A stretch of 64,000 bases of DNA, from contig WNNJ02000096.1 of the NCBI GenBank assembly GCA_012934845.2, forward strand, positions 62,001 through 126,000, in the 5' to 3' direction. This document shows positions 10,901-23,210 of this stretch, in pieces. This stretch comes from Pomphorhynchus laevis (lineage: Eukaryota; Acanthocephala; Palaeacanthocephala; Echinorhynchida; Pomphorhynchidae). How positions within the stretch are numbered: the first letter of the stretch is position 1; each line of letters starts with the position of its first letter. The notes beneath the pieces are model-generated. The model saw only the letters and a program-made list of their open reading frames with translations. It had not been told where the DNA came from and did not search any database. The position numbers were made by a program, and so were the translations under genes.

Positions 10901-12180
10901 TTAAAATAGTAGAATACAACTAAAATTATTGTTCAATCGAATGATCGTAGATGGGGGTTTAATAAATTGGATAAAATATGCTACAATCAAATTGATTGCT
11001 TAACAAACTTAAAAATGTGAAAAAAACAGAATATTAGATTTTAATAAAATTTAGTTCTTTAGTTTTTGTTTTGATTTAAGTGTTTATAAAAGTGAATATA
11101 TAGGCTCTAGCAAAAGTTGCAAATAATATAATGGGTATTATGATATTATATCATAATATTATAATATTATGATATTATTATGATATCATGAAATCATTAT
11201 ATTTATTATATGAAAATAATTTATAACGTCATATTATACAACATTATAATCATAATTATTTAATATTATTAATATCATTTGATACGATATTAATAATATT
11301 ATTTTACATTAATATTTAATATTATAATTTAATATAATTTTTATATAATATTAAATTAATATATTTATAGGGTGCAAATATCAAAAATGAATTTTAAAAC
11401 TAGAAGTTTGTAAAAACAAGTTCGCTTACATTTAAGTCATTCCAGTTAGTTGATTGAGGCTTAGACATAGGATCGTTTGAACAACTTACAACTAAATATA
11501 TAAATATTGAATTCGGCAATACAATTGGTACTTCACTTTGAAAGACCGTAAGACCCACATTTGAAAATTGATATAATTTGAAAATTTAAGTCGAAAATAT
11601 TAAAAAATTACGTTCGGATACTTCCCAACCTTTGACACTTCGGATACTTCCCAATGTTTGACACAACAAAGTTCGTTATTCGATTAACCGTTAATCAAAA
11701 TTAAAGAAGAAATTGTTTTATTATTAATAAAATATCACTTACATAATTAAGTGATAAGTAAAAAATATTTTAATTCATGAAAAATGAATATAAAGTATTA
11801 TAAAATAATTAATAATAAGGATTTTGTTAACAACTAATAAAATAATTAATTTTAACGCACCGATTGTGAAATAATTTGTTAGTAAAAAAGATTTAATGTG
11901 CTAGCAGAAAAAAATATATTTCTTGCGAAAGATTAGATAAACTTTATCTAATATCATTAGATTTTCGATACACATAGATCGACTAATCAGTTAACACATC
12001 ATGTGATTTCCGAGAATGCTGATAATCTGATTTTACATGAGATTTGTTAACTGTAGAAGACGATTAAATACAAGATTAGATAACAAATAGCTACAACTCA
12101 ATTGAAAGGATAGAAACAAAATTATACAAAGAAATACAGCGTATTCATTTATAAGGTATCATTTGAAAAATATTTAAAAA
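10901..12180. other. very AT-rich non-coding stretch
   Basis: It contains short AT palindromes around 11130-11350 and a 25-bp direct repeat (CGGATACTTCCCAA core) at about 11613-11663. I see no coding signal. Confidence 0.5.
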
Positions 12181-13140
12181 ATTCGGTTAATTTAAACAAG
12201 AAATAATAAAATTAATAAGAATTTATAAAGGTAATAGAACAATAATTATTTTATAATTTATATAAAGTATTTTATAAAGAATAAAATACTCAATATAAAA
12301 ACACTTTCAATTTTCCAAACTCTCTATGATGAAACAATTTCTTATTTAAAATAAAAGTAATTTGCTGAAGAGCTAAAAGATGTAAGTGAAATATCAAGTA
12401 AATTTCCCCTTTTTTGATCCAGCTCCAATAATTCTGTATCAATAATGGATCATTATCAACTATTTAAATATAATTTTCAAATTTGATTGAATTTAAAACC
12501 GTATTATTATAAAAATTCGGTTAATTTAAACAAGAAATAATAAAATTAATAAGAATTTATAAAGGTAATAGAACAATAATTATTTTATAATTTATATAAA
12601 GTATTTTATAAAGAATAAAATACTCAATATAAAAACACTTTCAATTTTCTAAACTCTCTATGATGAAACAATTTCTTATTTAAAATAAAAGTAATTTGCT
12701 GAAGAGCTGAAAGATGTAAGTGAAATATCAAGTAAATTTCCCCTTTTTTGATCCAGCTCCAATAATTCTGTATCAATAATGGATCATTATCAACTATTTA
12801 AATATAATTTTCAAATTTGATTGAATTTAAAACCGTATTATTATAAAAATTCGGTTAATTTAAACAAGAAATAATAAAATTAATAAGAATTTATAAAGGT
12901 AATAGAACAATAATTATTTTATAATTTATATAAAGTATTTTATAAAGAATAAAATACTCAATATAAAAACACTTTCAATTTTCTAAACTCTCTATGATGA
13001 AACAATTTCTTATTTAAAATAAAAGTAATTTGCTGAAGATTCTGAAAGATGTAAGTGAAATATCAAGTAAATTTCCCCTTTTTTGATCCAGCTCCAATAA
13101 TTCTGTATCAATAATGGATCATTATCAACTATTTAAAATT
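12181..13140. repeat. tandem array, 334-bp unit, 2.9 copies
   Basis: Unit starts (ATTCGGTTAATTTAAACAAG) fall at 12181, 12515 and 12849, an exact 334-bp period. The three copies differ at only a few positions by eye. The third stops short after ATCAACTATTTAAA. The unit has no long open frame. Confidence 0.95.
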
Positions 13141-13603
13141 AGATAAATTAATATAATTATAAATTAAAAATTAGATAAATTAAACTATTTCTTATTATTC
13201 TGTTTATTAAAAAACATAAGTTAAGTGCCTTTAACTCATTATTAAAACAAGTTTGCTAAAGGTTAAAATATTATGAAATCGAAAGGTTTCTATTTTATGG
13301 TACGAAATTGTTTCTTATCTTAATTTCACGTAGAATTGCTTTCGGGTCAAATGTAACTAATTGACTGTAAACCATCCCCGAAAATATAATAGACTGAATT
13401 TATTATTTTGATATTTCGACTGTAATTAGCAGCCCTTTTCAACTGTAAGTATATGTTTATTTAAATCAAGAATAATCTGGTTATTCTTGATTTAAATGAG
13501 CATTATCTTAATTGAGAACAAGATTGAGATCAGTTAGTTGAGAATCGGATCGGGATCAGACACGTTGGATGACTTTTTAAAATAAGACACAAATATATCG
13601 TAC

Positions 13604-13721
13604 CGTCTAAACCACTCTGTTGGTCGGAAACACGAGATGATTTATCAAGATTTTCGGATACGTTTTTAGAACATTGCAACACGTCCTCACTAGCGTTACT
13701 AGGGGATATAATCGGTTCCAT
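13604..13721 (-). CDS. candidate upstream coding exon, uncertain
   Basis: An ATG at 13721-13719 opens a frame of 63 codons rich in Ser, Asn, Asp and Glu (MEPIISPSNASEDVLQC), reminiscent of a disordered N-terminus. A GTACGA donor at 13603-13602 would end it in phase 1, which does not join directly to the phase-0 exon at 6880. A weaker AAC|GTATCC donor in phase 0 exists inside it. It could be the first exon of the minus-strand gene, possibly with an unrecognised exon between, or an unrelated open frame. Confidence 0.25.
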
Positions 13722-15357
13722 TTAAATCTAAAATGTTACAAATAAATGTTTAGTTAATCAACTGCATTACATATAAAAACAATGCCCAATCAATCTGCTT
13801 GTAATTTAGTAAACTTTAGAAGGTGGAGATACAATGTGTTGTAATGTAGTTAAAGGTTTTGGCGGTACTTTGACATGCCGGTATTTTTTTTTAATTTCAG
13901 ATTCTTCAATTTTGATTACAAATCGATTTCGTTGAAAGAAATTTTACTAAAAGCAAAAATGTACTTAAACTAAGACGACAACTTTCCTCCCAATAATGAC
14001 GAATGTAAAATAACGTTGAAGTATTAAAATAAAACTTTAAGCTTTGGTTTATCCCATGATTTTGAGCATATCCTGCCCTCAAAATCATTATTAGATGTCT
14101 ATTCTGAAAAAATGCCAACTCGAACTCGCAGACATTTCTTTGTTTAAATACTACCTGCCTGCAATAAAAAATAAATGCGACTGGTGGACAAAATGAGATC
14201 TGTAAGAGTTTAATGGACATAACGTTTTAAATTTGAATATTAAAATTAAGCATTTGTTTCCTTATTTTAATAAATACAGTATAAAATCAAGTTGGATATT
14301 GATTTCAAATTTGTGATTCATTGAAGAATATGGAAGATGCCCATATTTGAATCAATTCTTAATTTAGTACAACTGCATTTAGTGTTTGAAAAGAAACCTA
14401 GAAAATATCTTGTACAGTAACATGACTCTGTAAGCACTGAACATTTCTATATGCTTTAAGTTGATAAAATACTACTATTAAAAGCGAGTGATTAAACAAC
14501 TAGGTCAACAAGTTAAAAATTAAGGATTTCTAAGTTAGTTGATAAACTTAATTGATAAAACGCCTTAAATATAGGGCGTCTAACCAAAATCGCGTCACTG
14601 TAAATTAAAAAATATTAACAAATTAATACGATTTAAAGCGATAATGTAAATTAAAGCAAATTTAAATTCAAAATATAAATTATATACTGTTTCTATCGCA
14701 ATAAAAATATGCACCGATAAGTTTTTATAACCTATTTTTTAAAGATACAATGTTACAAGTATCCTGAGAGCAATAATCATTAAAATCAACACAATACATC
14801 TTCGATATGCCATTAGATTAAACCAATACTTGCTAATGCGAATATCTTAGGGGATCGGGGAACTCGCAAACACATGGAAACTCAAAGTATATTCTCTTAC
14901 AAGGGATCTGTATTTGCAAGGGATATTTGGCAATTATCACTAACAAAATATATGATCCAGCGCATATTATATTGAAATCCAATAGTGTGTTAACATTTTT
15001 AATAGGCCAATGTCATCGATATATTTATCCAAAAATTTTCATAATGAAAATATAAAAAAAATATATATGTGAAAAAGATGATAAAAATAATAGCCGAATG
15101 ATGTTAAACGTAATCAATAGATTACAATAGAGTCAACAAAATTGTTTGTTGATCATATAAAAATATTTTAAGATTATATGAATTGTATTACTCATATAAA
15201 TACATTCAATAATTAATTAATAAAATAACATTAAATTATAATCGTTGTATTATTATTCTTACAAGGCTTATCCATAAGGCTATTTTGCTTGATCCCAGTT
15301 TATAAAAATGAAACTAAAAAATAAGAAACGAAGAAAAAGAAGTCAACAAAAAGAAGT
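13722..15357. other. AT-rich non-coding stretch
   Basis: A 104-codon minus-strand frame at 13906-14220 lacks any recognisable motif and I do not call it. No repeats or RNAs are apparent. Confidence 0.4.
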
Positions 15358-15440
15358 CACACCTTCTCGACACCTGATTCACAGTTTTGTTTTGTTGTGG
15401 TCATGTAAGCGTGCGCTGGCACGCATTTGCCACATTAAAA
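15358..15440 (+). mobile_element. solo LINE B 3' end (about 80 bp)
   Basis: It contains the family B ORF2-end/3' UTR junction (CACACCTTCTCGACAC), the GTGGTCATGTAA lead-in, hairpin GCGTGC-GCTG-GCACGC (15409-15424), ATTTGCCACATTAAA and an A/T tail. Nothing further 5' of the element is present, so this is an extreme 5' truncation. Confidence 0.85.
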
Positions 15441-15654
15441 TAAATCCTTTTTTTTAACAAGCAAAGAAACAAAATCACTGAAAATATGTCAATGACTCGT
15501 TTCTCGTCTTCTTGATGATCAATGTAATTGTATTATATAATAATACAATTAATAATATTTTATAGATCCAATGACAACAAAATATTTTATTTTATTATTT
15601 AAAATTTATTTTATTATTAATATTTTATTTTATTATTTTCTTTTCAAACAGATC

Positions 15655-16456
15655 CTATTTATTTGGTCAAACAAGCGGCTTTTATGAACTCAGCAACCAC
15701 TACCGAGGCCCGCGCCAGGCTGCTGACAGTGAGTAACGCTCACACTTGTGATTTCTTGAACGCCATTCCCAGTAGCTCAATAGGCACTCACCTGGATGAC
15801 ACTAGCATCACAGTAGTCGTCGCAATCCGATTGGGAATACGGTTTTGTGCTCCGTATTGGCGCATCTGCGGAAAGGAAGTTGATAACGTGTGGGATCACG
15901 GGCGAGACTGTTGCCGATTAAAGTCTCGCCATTCCTGTCATGCCTACGCTAACAATCTAGTAAAGAAGGTATTGGCGTCCGCTGGCTTCCCTTTGCGTTT
16001 GGAGCCTACATGAGTCTGCAGGATTGACGGCAGACGACCTAACGGTGGAACTCTGATTACCTGGTCGTCAGGTAGACTGCTACTGTGGGACTTCACTTGT
16101 GTATATACCACAGCACCCAGCAACCTTAGCAGTTCGATATATAGCGCGGAAAGTGTGGCAAAGAACGCCGAAACTAAGAAAGTCCACAAATATGCTAACA
16201 TTGACATCCGCCAATATATTTTCATACCAGTGGCAGTTGAAAGCACAGGAGCGATTGGTCCGTGTCTCTCACGTTTCATCATGAACTCGCCACACGATTA
16301 ATCCGCGCAACCTCCGAACCCCGAGCCCGTGCTTTCCTGTTCCAGCGGATAAGCGTAGCCGTTCAGCGGGGAAAATGCAGCATGCATAATGGAGAGCATG
16401 AGCAGATGAGAGTCGTCAATGCTGCTCCCGTGATGGCTAGTAGCGTGATATTTTAG
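15655..16456 (+). pseudogene. decayed mobile-element C-terminal domain with restriction-like endonuclease signature
   Basis: This GC-richer island encodes, in order, EARARLLTVSNAHTCDFLNA, then LDDTSITVVVAIRLG, a Cys/His cluster (CAPYWRICGKEVDNVWDHG), RRPNGGTLITW, LLLWDFTCVYTT, KYANIDIRQYIFIPVAVEST and FLFQRISVAVQRG. I recognise this as the C-terminal part of RT-bearing elements common in corals, sponges, lancelets and arthropods, where the consensus reads RPDG, then about 15 residues, then WDVTVTDT, a PD-(D/E)xK-like arrangement. Here RPDG is RPNG and the second acid is followed by FT. One in-frame TGA (16011-16013) and one frame change near 16285-16300 break it. No RT is left upstream. Confidence 0.6.
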
Positions 16457-17640
16457 TATCTACGTCGGCTTGGCATGAAGTTATCACGACATCACGAGAT
16501 TTATATAAATTGACTTTTATTTTATTTATTTAAAATAACAATATTTTATCATATGATATTTTAATATAAATATAATTTAATATGATAAAAACATTAATTA
16601 TTGATATTATTGATTATCATACATGAAAATTTATATTACATTATATCAAACAAAGCGCGTTTATGCTAGAAAGTACACTTGCCGAATTGCCAAATACCTA
16701 TCTGAGCACAATTAATTTTTAACAAAACTTCTTGACTTTTAAATAATTTTATTTAATTTGCATGATGAAATTGGCATCGCATTTTTATAATGGCAACGAG
16801 CATTCCCTATTTGATACTCATCTGAGTATATTATTACTAGCACGTGCGAGTATTTTTTAACCCCTCATCATAATTATATATCCAGATGAGTACCCACTGT
16901 AATGATCGCCAATTGACTTTCATTTGAGATAAATTCCTCCATCAGAGCATCTGATGTGATAATGATATATTGAAGATATTACTGCACACTACCCGTAAAA
17001 TTGATGTAGCAAATATACATTCGGAAAGTTGCTGAGCATACTTTTACAAATGATTCGAATGCTTTGATGTAATCGTCAAGCTATCCTTGATTTCGCTAAT
17101 TACAATATTTATTTTCAGTTAGAAATTATAAAAAGTTATTAAAATAATTTTTTAAATTATATAATTATATTATATATTTCACATATATGTAAATGACATA
17201 TATATTATATCTATTTAACATATATGTGAATGACATCACGAGTATGGTCATATTGCTGGAAGTTGTCCCGGCTCGTCCGACGGTCCACAATTTGGTGAGA
17301 GACAGACGTAATGACTATGGACAAGAGGGAAGAAACTATAGGCGATGTAGTCGATCCAGATCAATGTCTTAAAGCATGATCTAATCCATTTAGGTCGTCA
17401 AGCGTCATCACAGTCCATGTGTACAATATTCAACGGTACAAGAAGATGGTGCCTACTGTCGAATCAATTCGTAATCGACCAATTTTCATCGATGCCAATT
17501 GACGATCTACGTACATATTTAAATGAACTAAATCAAAAATATTCCAACAATTGTTGTTCTCGTCCTGACTTACTCCATCATAAGCAAGTCCAATACTAGC
17601 TTAATTGAATTATCATATAAGCATGACAGTTAGCACATGA
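16457..17640. other. AT-rich stretch, no gene recognised
   Basis: 16460-17250 is AT-rich with no feature I can name. 17260-17640 is less AT-rich and may be the eroded upstream part of LINE C, but I could not match it to a motif. Confidence 0.35.
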
Positions 17641-17649
17641 AGTAGAGAA

Positions 17650-17807
17650 GATAATTGCTGAATCCAAATTCAAAACAACAGAACTCGGCGTCCTTGTAGG
17701 GTACTGAAAAAAAATTCTGATATAATATATCCCATAGCAAAACTGATCACGACATCGTTTCAACAATACGTGGTTCCTATAGTATGAAAACTGTCCACCA
17801 TAATACC
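17650..17807 (+). mobile_element. LINE C, left part (RT start), before the LTR-element insertion
   Basis: One frame reads KKNSDIIYPIAKLITTSF, then VVPIV, a TGA where Trp is expected, then KLSTII. This is the typical LINE stretch 'SD-x-PI-x-x-I-x3-SF ... VP-x-WK-x-S-x-IIP' just before RT block 1. The reading resumes in the same frame after the LTR element at 22232. The left boundary is not clear. Confidence 0.6.
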
Positions 17808-17997
17808 TGTGGCAGCAGCGGCGGCATAATCAATGGGCAATAGCTCATGCAACCTAACCGCAAACAGTGACCTAACCGCCATCACTAAACACACGTTGAG
17901 TGGCGTCCTAACAATTGACTATAAGTAACGCATTTTTTGACATTAGGTGTGGTTGTGGATGGAGTAAAAACTTTCTTTGTTTAATTGTGTTATGGCA
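17808..17997 (+). repeat. 5' LTR of the Ty3/Mag-like element
   Basis: This TG...CA-bounded repeat matches 22043-22231 over about 190 bp with six or seven differences. It starts TGTGGCAGCAGCGGCGGC and ends TTATGGCA. Confidence 0.85.
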
Positions 17998-17999
17998 AC

Positions 18000-18940
18000 T
18001 GGCGACGAGGGAGTTTTACGAACGATCTTAATGCAGCAGCAGTTGTTAGAGCTGTTGGCGAATCGCAATGGACAAAACAACGATGAACAACACCACCGTA
18101 GACAAGTTTCATGATATTCACCGTTTATCGAGGACAAGGAGGAGTGGGCAAATTATTATAAGCAGCTTGAGCACCATTTCCGAGCTCAATCGGTTTCAGA
18201 TGACGACCATAAAACACAACTTGTTGTCGTGGATTGGATCAGAAGCATACCAACTCATAAATCGATTAAATGCTGGTCAAAGTTTGGATGACACAGGATA
18301 CATACAATTGGTCCAACTTCTGAACCAGCACTTCCTTAAACCAACACACATAATCGCAGCTCGATATTATTTTCACCAATGTGAAATGGGTCCAAATGAT
18401 ACATATGCCACCTGGTTGGTGAATTTAAAGGACAAAGCAAGGCTGTGCAGATTTTTCAATCAAACAATCACAAACGAATGTCGAGCAATCGAAGAAAGAA
18501 TACGCGATCATATTGTTATGAAGACTCCACATGACCACGTGAGAAATACTATGCTACAAATGGAAAATCCAACCCTCGATGATCTAATGCGTGTTTGCAA
18601 GACACATGAATTGATACAGGGCACACAGCAGCTAGTTCAATGTCGATCGACAGAATTCGGACAAAGCATGACGATGAAACAGATCAAATCGACCTCATTA
18701 GATCCACTAATAAGTCCAATGCTCAAACATGGCGAGCAACAAACAAGCCTCAATCACCGTGCACAAGATGTGGAAGACAGTACACAAGATTTCAAAGATG
18801 CCCAGCAACAGGAAAAACCTGCAGACGCTGCGGAAAAATTGGTCACTTCAAAGCGTGTTGTTGCAGTACGAATACACCAACCCATAACAACGTTCGGGCA
18901 GTGGAGATGGTCAGTGATAATGATAGTGAGATTTTGAGAT
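18000..18940 (+). pseudogene. gag region of the Ty3/Mag-like element (fossil)
   Basis: This region would encode the capsid-type structural protein. A Gag-like helical segment is visible, then a nucleocapsid part with two zinc knuckles, the second reading CRRCGKIGHFKACC (about 18825-18870). The tandem-knuckle arrangement is common in Mag-group elements of nematodes and arthropods. The region is broken like the rest of the element. Confidence 0.75.
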
Positions 18941-18959
18941 CTATCAACACGATAGGGCA

Positions 18960-21900
18960 CGATGATATCATCCCGATTATAAAAGTACAAATCAACGGGC
19001 AATGTATAAATATGGAATTTGATACTGGGGCTAGTGTCTCAATAATTTCAAGAGCTGTTTGGCAACACATCGGAGAACCGACATTACATCCAGCCAAAGT
19101 GTTGAAAACTTACGGTGGACAAGTACTTCAGTCTATCGGAAAATGCTTGGTAACCGCAACATTAAATAAACAAGCGCAATTGTTATGGGTAACGGTACTT
19201 GAAACATCTTGTAGACCCTTTTTGTGCGACCCTGGATATCGGCATTCAAATTGAAATGGCCCGAATCAGTTATAACAATAAGAGAGCAGGAAATCAACTC
19301 ATCACCATTGTGTTCAATAAAAGCAACGTACGAAAACAATGAGGAATTGTATAATCTCTTGCAGAATTATGCAGAAGTATTTGGTCCAGGGACAACGCAC
19401 GTAAAAGATTACGAAGTAGAATTGACCATCGACACTAACGCCATACCTCACTGTTAGGGTAGTCAGAGAGTACCATTCTCTCTACGAGAATCAGTGGAAG
19501 CTGAGCTACAGAGACAGCTAAAACAATGAGTCATCGAACCAGTAGATACCTCTCAAGAAATAGTTGACTGGGCGGCGCCAATAGTAGTCACACATAAATC
19601 GGACGGATCGGTGAGAATATGCGGCGATTTCAGAGTTACAATTAATCCGTACTTACGGCTGGATACATATGTACTACCTACACTGGAAGACATCACGGAA
19701 AAAATAGCAGGCGGCCTCCACTATTCTGTCCTAGATTTAAAATACGCATATCTACAACTGGCAGTGAAGCAGTAATCAAGGAAATACTTGACCATTTCGA
19801 CACATAAAGGGTTTTACAGATATACTCGTATGCCTTACGGCGTTAGCACGGCGCCGATCGTATTTCAACGGTATGTCGATCAGATTCTACAGGGTATCCC
19901 CAAGGTAGCGGCGTACCTTGATGACATTATAATTACTGGTAAAACATCGAACGAACATTTAGATAATCTACAGAAGGTATTGGAGAGATTAAAGCAAGCT
20001 GGAGTGAAAGTGAAACGTGAGAAATGCAGTTTTCTCCAAGAAAGAGTAAAATTCTTAGGTCATGTGTTAACGAAATATTGCATACAAGCGTGCCCTAATA
20101 AACTGGAGGCTATACAGAAAATGCCCACATCAACAAACAAAGGCGAATTACGATCCTTCCTTGGGGCGGTAAACTATTTGAACCGGTTTATTCCAAGTCT
20201 GCAACCCAATTGCAAAAGTCTGTACGAGCTTAGTGGCCGTCGAGCGGTTTGGTCATGGAAACCAGGAGCATACGCAAGCATTTGAAAAAGTAAAGGAATC
20301 ACTCATGGATGCTCGTATACTAAAGAACTTCGACATTCACAAGGATGTTCATCTCACATGTGACGCGAGTGACAATGGTTTGGGAGCAATATTATTCCAA
20401 GAAGACTCGAATCATGTTAAATTATCGGTAGCATACGCTTCCAGGACACTGAAGTCCAATGAAAAGGACTATGCCCAAGTGGAGAAAGAAGGATTGGCAA
20501 TAGTATTCGCGGTACGAAAATTTCATCAGTATATCGCCGGTAAAAGATTCATGCTATGGAGCGATCACAGACCGCTTAAATACATTTTTGGAAGAGATCG
20601 AAATTTAAGCAAAATGACTAATCAGCGATTGATCAGATGGACCCTAACCTTAGCACAGTACAACTATGAATTGAAATATATCGAGGGAAGGAAAAATACG
20701 ATGGCTGATGTACTTTCTCGACTTCCGATTCATAACCCATTAGATACTGAAGAGAGTAAACAAGTCCATTTGCTACAAGATCACAACGCAGGAAAAATGC
20801 ATCTGTCAATGGACGAAATCCGGAATGAAAGCATGCGGGATACAGAAACACAACAAATAAAAAGATATATCGAAAGTGGCTGGCCCAAACAATGCAACCA
20901 AATAACAACGATATACCATTCTAAGAAAAACACTAACTTTCAAACGAAAACGGTATTTTGTTATGGTTACAGCGCATTGTCATCCCGAGAAGCATTCGTT
21001 ACAAAGCTTTGGAAACACTCCACCTTGGACATCAAGGAATATCCGCAATGCGACATCTAGCGCGACTATATTGCTGGTGGCCTACCATAAATACAGATAT
21101 CGAGCAATGGGTATACCGCTGTTCATTTTGTCAGAAACAACAACCGAAATCTGCCCACCAACCCCTACACCAATGGGATGTTCCTGCAGAAGTGTGGACT
21201 CGGATACACGTTGATTTTGCAGGCCCCATTGATGGATAAATGTATTTAGCTCTAATCGACGCTTAAAGTCATTGGCCAGAAATTATACCAGTACGTAGCA
21301 CTAATGATGTTAAAACAATAGCCGCTATACGTGAATTGTTAGCAAGGATGGGTATACCTCGTGAAATTGTATCAGACAATGGACCCCCATTTCAGTCAGG
21401 AGAATTCTTAGAATTTTGCAAGGCGAATGGAATTCGACACATCAAAGCCTCGCCATATCACCCACAAACCAATGTGTTAATTAAACGTTTTATCAGAACA
21501 TTTAAACGCCGAGTTGAATTTTCTCGAGGGCACCGCGACAGACACCTATCCATTCATCAGTTTCTCATGACTTACCGAAACTCGCCACAGGGTAGCACGG
21601 GAAAGGCACCTGCGGAGTTACCGTATGGTAGAAGGCTAAAAACTATATGGGACAGACTACGACCAACTACACAAACTACGGTGCAAAGTCACAGAGAGAA
21701 ACAGAAAGAACGTCATGACGTTAACGCGAGGCCACGACAATTCGACGTACATCAGGCAGTGTGGGTACGAAACCAACTGACTAGACAATGGCAGCCTGGA
21801 TCTATAATAGACCGGACTGGGTGGGGTTCATATGTGGTAAACACCCAAAATGGAGAAAGACGAAGACATGCAGATGATCTAAGAACAAATAAAGAGGTGA

Positions 21901-22109
21901 ACACGAATAGAGGAGTAACCGAAATAACAGGGAGTGAGGAACTTAATGATCATATACCTTCGGAGACGATTCAAAGGGGGACGAGGTGTCGGAAAAAACC
22001 AGTCAGGTACGATGAACTCGCAGAAGAGTGGGAAAGGAGAGATTTGGCAGCAGCGGCGGCACAATCAATGGGCAATAGCTCATGCAACCTAACCGCAAAC
22101 AGTGACTAA
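18960..22109 (+). pseudogene. pol region: protease, RT, RNase H, integrase (fossil)
   Basis: Parts in order are an aspartic protease around 18960-19210 (MEFDTGASVSIISR), RT about 19480-20230 (YLDDIIITGK near 19915), RNase H about 20290-20720 (TCDASDNGLGA, then WSDHRPL, then MADVLSRLP), and integrase about 20960-21750 with an HHCC zinc finger (HLGHQG to CSFC), DFAGP and SDNGPPF. A short C-terminal extension overlaps the right LTR. The domain order and motifs are diagnostic of Ty3/gypsy. The region is broken in several places and not expected to be functional. Confidence 0.85.
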
Positions 22110-22231
22110 CCGCCATCACTAAACACACGTTGAGTGGCGTTCTAACAATTGACTATAAGTAACGCATTTTTTGACATTAAGTGTGGTTGTGGATGCAGTA
22201 AAAACTTTCGTTGTTTAATTGTGTTATGGCA
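22043..22231 (+). repeat. 3' LTR of the Ty3/Mag-like element
   Basis: This is the partner of the repeat at 17808-17997. The last open stretch of pol runs into its first 65 bp, an overlap also known in compact Ty3 elements. Confidence 0.85.
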
Positions 22232-22493
22232 ATACTCATAACAAAAAATGAAGATCAATTATTTATTGTTGCTCATAGACCAATATCTCTCTTACCATCG
22301 ATATCAAAAATTTTTAAGATAGCGTTTGTTCGCAGATTTAAACATACATATGAATCAAACATTTATTATAATCAATATGGCTTCAAGTCAAATTCTTCTG
22401 TCACTGACGCCTTAATCAAAACACTTCACAACATATACTCTAGACTTGACTTGAGTACTGAACATTGCTTACAGTTATACCAACTTGACTTGA
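22232..22493 (+). mobile_element. LINE C, middle part (RT blocks)
   Basis: The frame resumes after the LTR element with ITKNEDQ, then HRPISLLPSISKIFK (RT block 2), NQYGFKSNSSVTDALIKTL and LQLYQLDL. These correspond to the NYRPISLLP, GFR-x3-S and LDL-x-KAFD region of LINE RTs. It is interrupted at 22493 by the LINE B insertion and resumes at 23177. Confidence 0.8.
22460..22493 (+). repeat. 34-bp target-site duplication, left copy
   Basis: It matches 23177-23210 with two mismatches and flanks the LINE B fragment 22494-23176. Confidence 0.9.
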
Positions 22494-23176
22494 AAAAAAT
22501 AAAAAAAGATTTATTTAAAGTAGCAAATGCGTGCCTGCGCACGCTTACATGACCACAACAAAACAAAAATGTAAATCATGTGTCGAGAAGGTGTGAACGG
22601 AGGAGGTGTTTGAATGTGATATAGGATGAAGCGCGGCGGACGTCGATAGGAAGTTGATTCCAGGCGAGTGGGGCGGCAACGAGGAAGGATCGGAGATCGT
22701 AGTTGTTAGAGTAATTGGAAACGTAAAGTAAGTGGGAATTACGGGAACGCAGTAATAGAGAGGTGAGACGAGAGTCATCTAAGAAACGGAGGTTGATGAA
22801 TTATAGGGAGCCGAAAGCGATAAGACGAAAAGTTACGAGAAGGCGGAGTTGTATGCGGATGTGGATGGTGGGCCAGGAGAGTTGGGCAAGATATGTAGAT
22901 ATGTGGTCGAAGCGCTCGAGACGAAAGAGCACTCGAACGGCGGAGTTGATTATGCGTTGTAGGGGTAGGATTATGGATTTTGGAGAATTGGCGAAAAGGC
23001 TAAGGCAGTAATCGATTTTAGGGAAAAGAAGCGATGAAAGAAGATACATACAAGAACGGAAGTCGATAAGGAAGCGGATACGGCAGATGTCACTGAGAAT
23101 TAAGTTAGACGAGCGGACCTTGTCACGGACGAAGGGTTTAAGGGAAAGGTGATCATAGAAATGGAAGCCTAAGAAA
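22494..23176 (-). mobile_element. 5'-truncated LINE B1 inserted into LINE C
   Basis: On the minus strand this gives the last ~190 codons of family B ORF2: LGFHFYDHLSLKPFVRDKVR, then CRIRFLIDFRSCMYLLSSLLF, PKIDYCLSLFANSPKS, and a C-terminus in a shifted frame. The 3' UTR follows with hairpin GCGTGC-CTGC-GCACGC (22529-22544) and an A/T-rich tail at 22494-22520. A 34-bp duplication of LINE C sequence flanks it, proving insertion. Frame changes near 22800 show it is dead. It is closest to the copy at 35.6-36.3 kb. Confidence 0.9.
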
Positions 23177-23210
23177 GAACATTGCTCACAGGTATACCAA
23201 CTTGACTTGA
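23177..23210 (+). repeat. 34-bp target-site duplication, right copy
   Basis: Partner of 22460-22493. The LINE C reading continues through it without loss. Confidence 0.9.

Larger units (their letters stand above)
17808..22231 (+). mobile_element. Ty3/gypsy LTR retrotransposon, Mag-like (fossil)
   Basis: The element has about 190-bp direct repeats at both ends, a primer-binding-like TGGCGACGAGG just inside the left repeat (18000-18010) and a purine-rich tract before the right one (about 22022-22042). The internal order is gag, zinc knuckles, protease, RT, RNase H, integrase, which is the Ty3 order. The integrase and zinc-knuckle style resembles the Mag group. Flanks ATACC and ATACT look like a 5-bp target duplication with one change. 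The element is broken, with roughly seven to nine interruptions. The LTRs differ by about 3% by eye, so the insertion is moderately young. No envelope gene is seen. It lies inside LINE C. Confidence 0.9.

Noticed and set aside
13906-14220. 104-codon minus-strand frame as a host exon
   Set aside because: No motif, no convincing splice signals, composition like the surrounding AT-rich DNA.
15663-16013. Host gene on the GC-richer island
   Set aside because: The residue pattern matches a mobile-element domain, with stops relative to that family.
21879-22064. Envelope gene for the LTR element
   Set aside because: Only antisense shadow frames exist between integrase and the 3' LTR, and there is no room for an envelope.
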